Below, piece by piece: positions 6,005 to 11,498 of a stretch of DNA of 11,498 nt (the stretch's first letter is position 1; each line of letters starts with the position of its first letter). The translations under genes were made by a program, and so were the position numbers. The notes beneath the pieces are model-generated. The model worked only from the letters and a program-made list of their open reading frames with translations, did no database searches and was not told where the DNA came from. Source of the DNA: Syntrophomonas sp. UBA1376 (GTDB taxonomy: Bacteria > Bacillota > Syntrophomonadia > Syntrophomonadales > Syntrophomonadaceae); contig DBRE01000068.1 in NCBI GenBank assembly GCA_002305535.1, forward strand, positions 1 through 11,498. Reading direction: 5' to 3'.

Positions 6005-6815
6005 AGTCCGGGGATTCGCTCTGATCCTCCTTCTCCTCCACTAATTCAAAACGGTTGACAATTCGATTTTGAGACTCCAGTTCTTTCTTGCCGCAAAACA
6101 TATCGTAGGGACGTGCAAAGACATCGCCCGTAGATAGGTTTTTGTAAACCACTAGAGGGCAATAATTTTCACTATGCAAAGCCGTGGTAATCACTTCATA
6201 TAAGTCTCCCTTGAAATGTCGATAACGTTGGCCGGGCTCTATGGATCGATCAATAGGAGGAGCATTGATTTCCTTGCGGATGATGCTGTGCATCTGTTGA
6301 TAGGCATCGGCTAATGAGCCAATGTTATATACCACGTAGTCAGATGTGCCAATGTCTTTCATTTCTTCTTTAACGGTTGTGACTCTTTTCTCATATTCAT
6401 CACCACTGCAACTCTTTTTAAGGTTTTCAAGAATCTCTCTTAAGTCGCGATAGATGAAAATACTTACAATATTTTGGGGTCCCAAAACTTTTTTAAGTAT
6501 ACGCAGTCCTTCCAGGTTTAGAATGGCAAGACCGTTTCGTCCCGTAGCCTGGACACGCTTGATTTCGGTTCGAGTAATACCATAGCTATTTTCCAGATAC
6601 TTGATTTCTTCGATTATTTCATTCTTTACCAGATAGTCAGTATACTGAGCGGGAGTAATGAAATAATAGTTCTTTCCGTCCTTTTCCCCCGGTTTGGGGC
6701 TCCTGGTAGTGTAAGAAACTATAGGTTCCAAGTAATCACTATCATTTAATAACAGATAATCCATTAAGGCCGATTTCCCACTGGACGGAGGACCGATTAA
6801 CACAAATATTTTCAT
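5988..6815 (-). CDS. Guanylate kinase-like protein fused to a C-terminal DUF1653 domain
   Basis: A 275-residue two-domain protein. Residues 1 to about 185 follow the guanylate kinase fold. The P-loop is GPPSSGKS (8-15, compared with GPSGxGKS in the usual enzyme). The GMP-binding stretch is SYTTRSPKPGEKDGKNYYF (34-52), followed by FITPAQYTDYLVKNEIIEE, a YLENSYGI element and the helical arginine segment EKRVTTVKEEM. DYVVYNIGSLADAYQQM matches the kinase C-terminal strand and helix. Residues 197 to about 257, starting RYRHFKGDLYEV and including HSENYCPLVVY and ARPYDMF, match DUF1653. A charged tail follows. The ATG at 6815 has AGGGAGGA 5 nt upstream; the longer frame up to 6938 has no such site. 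The family usually makes GDP from GMP, but the altered P-loop and the fusion leave open a specialised nucleotide-sensing or modification role. Confidence 0.88.
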   Translation of the reverse strand: MKIFVLIGPPSSGKSALMDYLLLNDSDYLEPIVSYTTRSPKPGEKDGKNYYFITPAQYTDYLVKNEIIEEIKYLENSYGITRTEIKRVQATGRNGLAILNLEGLRILKKVLGPQNIVSIFIYRDLREILENLKKSCSGDEYEKRVTTVKEEMKDIGTSDYVVYNIGSLADAYQQMHSIIRKEINAPPIDRSIEPGQRYRHFKGDLYEVITTALHSENYCPLVVYKNLSTGDVFARPYDMFCGKKELESQNRIVNRFELVEEKEDQSESPDFNDTP

Positions 6816-6902
6816 TTTATTCCTCCCTGTATAAACATCCACTATAAATGTCCTATTGCAGTAAAAATACCTTAAAATGCTCAAAAAGTCCATAGCTATG
6901 AC

Positions 6903-6930
6903 ATTATGGAATGACTGGTACTGGTGACAA
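6903..6930 (-). promoter_or_regulatory. Sigma-A promoter for the guanylate kinase-DUF1653 gene
   Basis: On the minus strand TTGTCA (6930-6925) and CATAAT (6908-6903) each match consensus at five of six positions, with a 16-bp spacer. The predicted start is near 6896, inside a perfect 10-bp palindrome CATAGCTATG (6891-6900) that could be an operator. The leader would be about 80 nt. Confidence 0.55.
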
Positions 6931-6984
6931 AATGACAATAACTTATCAGTTAGTGAGAAATAATATCTTGGTTTAGTGCTAGTC

Positions 6985-6993
6985 TGCTAGAAT
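6985..6993 (+). promoter_or_regulatory. Extended -10 promoter for the glpK operon
   Basis: TGCTAGAAT has a TGn extension and a five-of-six -10 hexamer (TAGAAT). TTGGTT at 6968-6973 is only 14 bp upstream, so no ordinary -35 is present. The predicted start near 7000 leaves a leader of about 24 nt, too short for a glycerol-responsive GlpP-type antiterminator; none is seen. Confidence 0.45.
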
Positions 6994-7023
6994 AAGGATG
7001 ACAGCACGAAGGAAGTGGATAAT

Positions 7024-8517
7024 ATGAACGAAAAACATATTTTAGCCATTGACCAGGGTACAACTGGAACTACTGCCTTATTGATCGATCACAATGGCCG
7101 GGTAATCTCCCGAGCCTATCGGGAATTCACCCAAATTTATCCTCATCCCGGTTGGGTGGAACACGACCCCCAGGAAATTTGGGCAGTCACGCTGAGCGTA
7201 GTTACTCAGGCTGTATTACAAGCCAATTTGAACAGCAGTGATATCCAAGCGATAGGTATCACCAATCAACGAGAAACAACGGTAATATGGGATCGAGAAA
7301 CCGGCATGCCGGTAGGAAATGCTATAGTCTGGCAATGCCGCCGCACTGCTCCCCTCTGTGATGAAATGAAATCAGCCGGTTGGAGTTCTAAAATTAGGGC
7401 CAAGACCGGCCTGGTAATTGATGCCTATTTTTCAGCTACCAAGCTAGCCTGGATTCTGCAAAGCTCACCCTCCATTCGCTTCCAGGCAGAGCAAGGAAGG
7501 CTTTTATTTGGAACCATTGACAGCTGGCTTTTATGGAAGCTAACCGGAGGTAAGGTGCATGCTACCGATGTATCTAATGCTTCCCGAACCATGCTCTATA
7601 ATATCCATCAGTTAAATTGGGACAATGACATTCTCGGTTATTTTGATATCCCATTCTCCATGCTTCCCCAGGTAAAGAGTTCATCTGAAATCTACGGATA
7701 TTCAGACCCTCAGCTCTTAGGAAATGAGATTCCTATTGCCGGTCTGGCGGGTGATCAGCAAGCTGCTCTGTTCGGACAGGCCTGCTTTAACTCTGGACAG
7801 GCCAAAAATACTTATGGTACCGGTTGTTTCTTATTGATGAATACCGGTAAGCAGGCAGTACACTCTCATCATGGTCTGGTTACCACCATTGCCTGGGCAT
7901 TGAATGACGAAGTGTACTATGCTTTGGAAGGCAGTATTTTTGTGGCTGGCGCTGCAGTTCAGTGGTTGAGAGATGAGCTAAAAGTTATAGAAACTGCTGG
8001 TGAAACTGAAGCTTTAGCCCAATCGCTGCCCAGTAATGATGGCGTCTATCTGGTACCTGCTTTCGTGGGCCTGGGCGCTCCTTACTGGGATATGCATGCC
8101 CGCGGCAGTTTAGTTGGCCTCACCCGCGGAACCAGTCGTGCTCATCTGGCTCGGGCGGCCTTGGAGGCAATAGCTTACCAAACTTATGACGTATTAATGG
8201 CCATGCAAGGTGATTCTGGTATTACCCTGCAGACATTGAATGCCGATGGCGGAGCCTGTGTCAATGACTTTCTAATGCAGTTTCAAACGGATGTTTTGGG
8301 GGTTCCGGTTGAAAGACCAGCAAATACCGAATCAACTGCTATTGGAGCAGCCTATTTAGCTGGTCTGGGAAGCGGCTTTTGGAAAAACCAGGAGGAATTA
8401 ACGAACATGCGGCAGGTTGATCGCAAGTTTGAACCTTCCATTAATGATGAAAAGCGTGCTTTATATTTACAGGGCTGGCATTCTGCTGTGGATTGTGCCT
8501 TGACCCGTACAAAATAA
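7024..8517 (+). CDS. glpK: Glycerol kinase
   Basis: Phosphorylates glycerol to sn-glycerol 3-phosphate with ATP in the cytoplasm. The 497 residues match the normal FGGY-kinase length. Visible motifs include DQGTTGTT (10-17, phosphate binding), WVEHDPQEIW (44-53), TNQRETTVIWD, AIVWQCRRTA, VIDAYFSATK, FGTIDSWLLWKLTGG, AGDQQAALFGQ (242-252) and KNTYGTGCFLLMNTG. The glycerol-binding residues are all present: Arg83, Glu84, Trp103, Tyr135, Asp244 and Gln245. At the loop where Bacillus and Enterococcus enzymes carry the His phosphorylated by HPr (YHFFG-type), this protein has Pro229-Gln230-Leu-Leu-Gly, so PTS control appears to be lost. The start is ATG 7024, with GAAGGAAGTGG ahead of it; GTG 7015 lies within that site. 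No glpF or glpD is adjacent. Confidence 0.97.
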   Translation: MNEKHILAIDQGTTGTTALLIDHNGRVISRAYREFTQIYPHPGWVEHDPQEIWAVTLSVVTQAVLQANLNSSDIQAIGITNQRETTVIWDRETGMPVGNAIVWQCRRTAPLCDEMKSAGWSSKIRAKTGLVIDAYFSATKLAWILQSSPSIRFQAEQGRLLFGTIDSWLLWKLTGGKVHATDVSNASRTMLYNIHQLNWDNDILGYFDIPFSMLPQVKSSSEIYGYSDPQLLGNEIPIAGLAGDQQAALFGQACFNSGQAKNTYGTGCFLLMNTGKQAVHSHHGLVTTIAWALNDEVYYALEGSIFVAGAAVQWLRDELKVIETAGETEALAQSLPSNDGVYLVPAFVGLGAPYWDMHARGSLVGLTRGTSRAHLARAALEAIAYQTYDVLMAMQGDSGITLQTLNADGGACVNDFLMQFQTDVLGVPVERPANTESTAIGAAYLAGLGSGFWKNQEELTNMRQVDRKFEPSINDEKRALYLQGWHSAVDCALTRTK

Positions 8518-8535
8518 AACCACGAGGTGAATAAA

Positions 8536-9654
8536 ATGGAGCATGACAAGATTTATTGGATTCCCTTTGATCTGATGGAACAATTTATGGTAGATGTCTT
8601 TGTGGGGCTAGGTGTACCCCTAGATGAAGCTAGGATTTGTGCCGAAGTGCTAATTACCTCTGATAAACGAGGCATTGATTCTCACGGGATTGGTCGGCTT
8701 AAACCAATTTATTATGACCGCATCAAAAAAGGTATCCAGAACGCTGTCACCCAATGGGAAATAGTCAAGGAAGGCCCAACTACGGCCGTCATTGATGGTC
8801 ACCATGGTATGGGACACGTTATTTCCTATAGAGCTACCCAAATGGCTATAGAAAAGGCTGCTACTTATGGTATGGGTATGGTAACGGTAAGAAATTCCAC
8901 CCATTATGGAATTGCCGGCTATTATGCTCTGATGGCTGTGGAAAACGGTATGATCGGAATAACTGGAACCAATGCCCGTCCTTCCATCGCACCCACCTGG
9001 GGAGTCGAAAACATGTTGGGTACTAATCCCCTTACCTTTGGTATTCCCACGGATGAAGAATTTCCCTTTGTACTGGACTGTGCTACTTCTGTATCCCAGC
9101 GTGGAAAAATTGAGGTCTATGATCGATTGGGTAAGGATATCCCTCCGGGGTGGGTCATTGATGAAAAAGGAGAGACCCGAACCGATACTAAACAAATTTT
9201 GGTGGATCTAGTTCAAGGAAAAGCAGCTCTTACTCCTTTGGGAGGTCTGGGAGAGGAGCAGGGTGGCTACAAAGGGTACGGCTATGCCACCGTAGTAGAG
9301 ATTCTCTCAGCAGCTCTACAGCAGGGCGCCTTCTTGAAGGCCTTATCTGGTTTTGATGAAAATGGTCAGGCTCAGCCTTACCGCTTAGGACACTTTTTCA
9401 TAGCTATTCAGGTGGAAGCTTTCACCGAACTAGATCTCTTTAAAAAGACCACCGGAGAGATACTGCGCCAGCTTAGAGGCTCCCGAGTTTCTCCAGGTGC
9501 GGAAAGGATCTATACCGCTGGTGAAAAGGAATACTTGGCCTGGTTAGACCGCCGAGATCGTGGAGTACCTGTAAACTTGGCTCTACAAAAGGATATGGTG
9601 GCTATGAGAAATGAATTGGGCTTAAACCAATATCATTTCCCTTTTGAAGACTAA
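8536..9654 (+). CDS. Ldh2/AllD-family NAD(P)-dependent malate/lactate-type dehydrogenase
   Basis: A 372-residue member of the family that oxidises 2-hydroxy acids (malate, sulfolactate, ureidoglycolate) and is unrelated to ordinary Rossmann-type LDH/MDH. Key motifs are DSHGIGRL (His50), VRNSTHYGIAGYYA (catalytic His123), GTNARPSIAPTWG, MLGTNPLTFGIPT (160-172), DCATSVSQRGKIE (181-193) and GGYKGYG (243-249). The substrate cannot be fixed. GAGGTG lies 6 nt before ATG 8536; the in-frame GTG 8527 is part of the ribosome site. It starts 18 bp after glpK with no terminator, so the two are one operon. That links glycerol phosphorylation to a hydroxy-acid/keto-acid redox step, though no direct pathway between the enzymes is obvious. 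It converges with the lipase-like gene, with 10 bp between stop codons. Confidence 0.9.
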   Translation: MEHDKIYWIPFDLMEQFMVDVFVGLGVPLDEARICAEVLITSDKRGIDSHGIGRLKPIYYDRIKKGIQNAVTQWEIVKEGPTTAVIDGHHGMGHVISYRATQMAIEKAATYGMGMVTVRNSTHYGIAGYYALMAVENGMIGITGTNARPSIAPTWGVENMLGTNPLTFGIPTDEEFPFVLDCATSVSQRGKIEVYDRLGKDIPPGWVIDEKGETRTDTKQILVDLVQGKAALTPLGGLGEEQGGYKGYGYATVVEILSAALQQGAFLKALSGFDENGQAQPYRLGHFFIAIQVEAFTELDLFKKTTGEILRQLRGSRVSPGAERIYTAGEKEYLAWLDRRDRGVPVNLALQKDMVAMRNELGLNQYHFPFED

Positions 9655-9664
9655 CATAGCTACA

Positions 9665-10513
9665 TCAACTGAGATGGGCCGTTATCCATTCCCCTACTCG
9701 AGCAAGGACATCCTGACGGAGTTCCGGGGTCTCGTTCATAGTTTCATGCAGCAAACCTTCGAATATGTGCAAGGTTTTATCTGGAGAGGATGCCAGTTCC
9801 ATAACTTTTGCACTGCCTTGGTAGTCCACAATGGGATCTTCTTGGCCATGGATAATTAGGAGCGGCAAAGATAGTTCCCCAGCGCGGCGGAGTGATTCCT
9901 GCCCAGCGGCTATGAATTCTGCAGACCAGCGTACACTAACTTTGTCATGAACCAACGGGTCATCAAGATACTGGGCCACCACCGACTGATCATGGGACAG
10001 GCCAGATGCATCCAGACCATTGGATATGGTCAGACGGGGAGCAATGCGTGATAATACCTTTACCACGCTCTGTAACCAACCGGGAACATTTAGGATAGGA
10101 ATCAAACCTGCCGATGAAAGTATCAAGGCATCTACGGCCTGTGGATATTGTAGAACATATTGGAAGGCAATGACCCCACCCATGCTGTGTCCTAGAAGGA
10201 TCACTGGTATGGCAGGGTTTTCTTTTCTAGCCATCTCTACCAGGCTATGCAGGTCAGTAGTAAAATCGTTAAAGCTTGTAATATGTCCCCGCTTACCTTC
10301 GGAACGACCATGGCCCCGATGATCCAGAGCATAAAAAGAAATAGAATTTCCGGCTAACTCCTCCAGCAGGTTACTATATCTGCTGCTGTGCTCACCCAGA
10401 CCATGAGCAATAACTACGATTCCTTTAGCATCTTTACTTAACCATTTTTGATAGAAAAGCTTGAGACCATCAAAAGACTGAAAAGTTGCACTGCTGTGAA
10501 CATAATTCTCCAT
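9665..10513 (-). CDS. Alpha/beta hydrolase, monoacylglycerol lipase/lysophospholipase type
   Basis: A 282-residue serine hydrolase of the Hydrolase_4 group. The oxyanion region is AHGLGEHSSRY (36-46), and DHRGHGRSEGKRGHI (64-78) is the stretch characteristic of monoglyceride lipases. The catalytic triad is Ser110 in GHSMGG, Asp226 in HGQEDPIVD and His256 in GLLHETMNE. A cap segment lies at about 136-190. It probably cleaves monoacylglycerols or lysophospholipids to fatty acid and glycerol (or a glycerophosphodiester); a general carboxylesterase is also possible. There is no signal peptide. The start is ATG 10513, with GAGGTG 6 nt upstream; the in-frame GTG 10522 belongs to that site. It faces the glpK operon, which could use the released glycerol. 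It has its own upstream region because a terminator separates it from the CBM25 gene. Confidence 0.9.
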   Translation of the reverse strand: MENYVHSSATFQSFDGLKLFYQKWLSKDAKGIVVIAHGLGEHSSRYSNLLEELAGNSISFYALDHRGHGRSEGKRGHITSFNDFTTDLHSLVEMARKENPAIPVILLGHSMGGVIAFQYVLQYPQAVDALILSSAGLIPILNVPGWLQSVVKVLSRIAPRLTISNGLDASGLSHDQSVVAQYLDDPLVHDKVSVRWSAEFIAAGQESLRRAGELSLPLLIIHGQEDPIVDYQGSAKVMELASSPDKTLHIFEGLLHETMNETPELRQDVLARVGEWITAHLS

Positions 10514-10602
10514 CCCTATCACCTCGGTTACCGATTTCCTAAGCAGTAATTCCCTATTCCGCTGTGATAATCCTCCCCTGTTTTCTGCCAGTTATGAAAC
10601 AG

Positions 10603-10627
10603 AAAAAGACGGACCGATGTCCGTCTT
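10603..10627 (-). terminator. Rho-independent terminator of the CBM25-like gene
   Basis: AAGACGGAC (10606-10614) and GTCCGTCTT (10619-10627) form a perfect 9-bp stem with a CGAT loop. On the minus strand the stem is followed by a run of Ts (10607-10603). It sits 17 bp after the CBM25 stop codon, so it isolates that gene from the hydrolase gene downstream. Confidence 0.88.
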
Positions 10628-10643
10628 GGTTAAAACTTATCAA

Positions 10644-10976
10644 CTACGCATATGACATGGAATTGGAATTGGTAACCAGACTCCAGTACTGCTGCTGGTT
10701 GTCATCGATATGTCCATGAGAATCTTTGAAGGCCAGGTTCAGAGTATCAGAGGCATCAACCACAAAACTTGCTGCATAATGATCACCTTCACGATGCATA
10801 GGTACTTCTCGCTGGCTGAACATCTGATCCTTGGAACCATATCCTATCATCATTGTTATTGGTTCACTGCCAGATTCTGTCGTCAGCTTGCCAGAATATG
10901 TGATCATAACTTCTTTGCCTACCCCGGGTGGAATCGGATCTACGGTAACCCCACCTGGTAAATCAGCACGGGCCAT
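10644..10976 (-). CDS. Stand-alone CBM25-like carbohydrate-binding protein
   Basis: A 110-residue single beta-sandwich domain resembling starch/glycogen-binding family 25. Residues 11-30 (VDPIPPG..KEVMITYSGKL), IGYGSKDQMF (44-53), the PMHREGDHYAASFVV strands (59-73) and LNLAFKDSHGHIDDNQQQYW (79-98) fit the CBM25 order, in which the last motif is usually FKDG.G.WDNN...Y. The usual Trp is Ile90 and the first Asn is Asp92, so the ligand may differ. There is no signal peptide and no attached enzyme, so the protein is probably cytoplasmic and could bind an internal polysaccharide such as glycogen; that role is inferred. ATG 10976 has AAAGGAG 7 nt upstream, and a strong terminator follows. No glycogen enzyme is in the window. 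Confidence 0.72.
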   Translation of the reverse strand: MARADLPGGVTVDPIPPGVGKEVMITYSGKLTTESGSEPITMMIGYGSKDQMFSQREVPMHREGDHYAASFVVDASDTLNLAFKDSHGHIDDNQQQYWSLVTNSNSMSYA

Positions 10977-11053
10977 TTTAACACTCCTTTACAATATGCT
11001 TTTGCATAGGTTATCCAACCCGTGACGATTTATGCGACATAACAGTAGGTGTT

Positions 11054-11498
11054 CTATTTAAGCTGCCAAATCTCTTCCAGCTTATTGCGATCCGCATTAT
11101 AAATGAAAAAAGTGGGGAGAGCTGATGGCAAATAGTGACCGTCTTCGATATCAAGCTTAAGCCATTCTAGATGAACCCGACGGCGCCTTTGCCGTGGAGA
11201 TAGTTGTCCTAGTTGAGGAATATAATTGCAGATGAATTCATCATCCTTCAGATAATTGTAGAGGTGATCACTATTATCTGAAGGATTATGTCTTTCCAGT
11301 GCATCAGGCAAATTGCCGGTTGGAAATGAACCAAGATAATCACATTTCAATAACTCCTGCAGCAAATCTAGATCACGGGGATGATACTGTTCAACAAACT
11401 TCAGCAGAAAAACATACTCGGCTTCTCGTTTGTGCTGGCGAAGATGATAACGGTTGTTATGCCAATACTGAGCCATTGCTTCAAAGCATTGGAAGGCG
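11054..11498 (-). CDS. C-terminal part of a probable B12-binding radical SAM protein (DUF4080 type), 5' end off the window
   Basis: The reading frame is open to the right edge, giving 147 visible residues ending in EEIWQLK. The ATG at 11476 has no ribosome site and the frame continues upstream as AFQCFEA, joining smoothly to MAQYWHNNRYH. So this is the tail of a larger protein, not a 140-residue gene. The pattern of an aromatic-rich FE.MA.YW segment, then LLKFVEQYHPRDLDLLQELLKCDYL, then a basic RQRRRRVHLEWLKLDIEDG stretch resembles the C-terminal DUF4080 region of cobalamin-binding radical SAM enzymes. The N-terminal B12 and CxxxCxxC domains are outside the window, so the call rests on the tail only. 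It is separated by 77 bp from the CBM25-like gene. Confidence 0.6.
   Translation of the reverse strand, partial: AFQCFEAMAQYWHNNRYHLRQHKREAEYVFLLKFVEQYHPRDLDLLQELLKCDYLGSFPTGNLPDALERHNPSDNSDHLYNYLKDDEFICNYIPQLGQLSPRQRRRRVHLEWLKLDIEDGHYLPSALPTFFIYNADRNKLEEIWQLK

Noticed and set aside
8650..9195. Long minus-strand open frame of 181 residues within the Ldh2 gene
   Set aside because: It has no ribosome site or recognisable domain and lies antisense to a gene with all the Ldh2-family motifs.
10579..10602. CTGTTT...AAACAG inverted repeat near the CBM25 terminator, resembling the half-site of the 1329/1398 motif
   Set aside because: Only the TGAAACAG half matches, the GGnAC tail is missing and no -24/-12 promoter is nearby.
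10991..11018. Promoter TTGGAT-16-TATTGT on the minus strand for the CBM25-like gene
   Set aside because: The transcription start would fall on the AAAGGAG ribosome site itself, so the match is probably by chance.
11054..11476. A complete 140-residue gene starting at ATG 11476
   Set aside because: No ribosome site precedes this ATG and the same frame stays open to the window edge with a family-like sequence; it is a partial gene.

Overview
The window looks like a chromosomal piece of a low-to-mid GC Gram-positive anaerobe of the Clostridia type. The support is: strong AGGAGG/GAGGTG ribosome sites, TTG starts, a Bacillus YhfW-like FAD/Rieske protein, small DUF3147 membrane proteins, a CBM25-like protein and a consensus sigma-54 promoter on an acyl-CoA gene. 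A syntrophic fatty-acid oxidiser (Syntrophomonas-like) would fit, but that is inference. There is no phage, transposase, CRISPR, tRNA or rRNA.

Left part (1-4215): a class III (CaiB/BaiF) CoA-transferase reads leftward off the edge. It is divergent from a DMT/EamA transporter and a two-domain FAD oxidoreductase with a C-terminal Rieske domain. The 393-bp divergent region is the most information-rich non-coding DNA here. It holds a near-perfect -24/-12 sigma-54 promoter facing the CoA-transferase, two matching copies of an unfamiliar 18-bp site about 113 and 182 bp upstream of the predicted start (probable enhancer sites), a further dyad, and an extended -10 promoter for the transporter.

Middle (4216-7023): a metallo-beta-lactamase-fold hydrolase reads left, and a translationally coupled pair of DUF3147 membrane proteins reads right. 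The second of these overlaps tail-to-tail with an unusual guanylate-kinase-like protein fused to a C-terminal DUF1653 domain.

Right part (7024-11498): glycerol kinase and an Ldh2-family malate/lactate-type dehydrogenase form a tight two-gene operon. It converges on a monoacylglycerol-lipase-like alpha/beta hydrolase, so a lipase that could release glycerol sits next to a kinase that could capture it. Further right are a stand-alone CBM25-like protein with a clear intrinsic terminator, and the C-terminal end of what looks like a B12-binding radical SAM protein (DUF4080 type) that enters from the right edge.

Several starts were moved from the longest open frame on ribosome-site evidence: TTG 1566, TTG 5097, and ATG 2509, 6815, 7024, 8536 and 10513.
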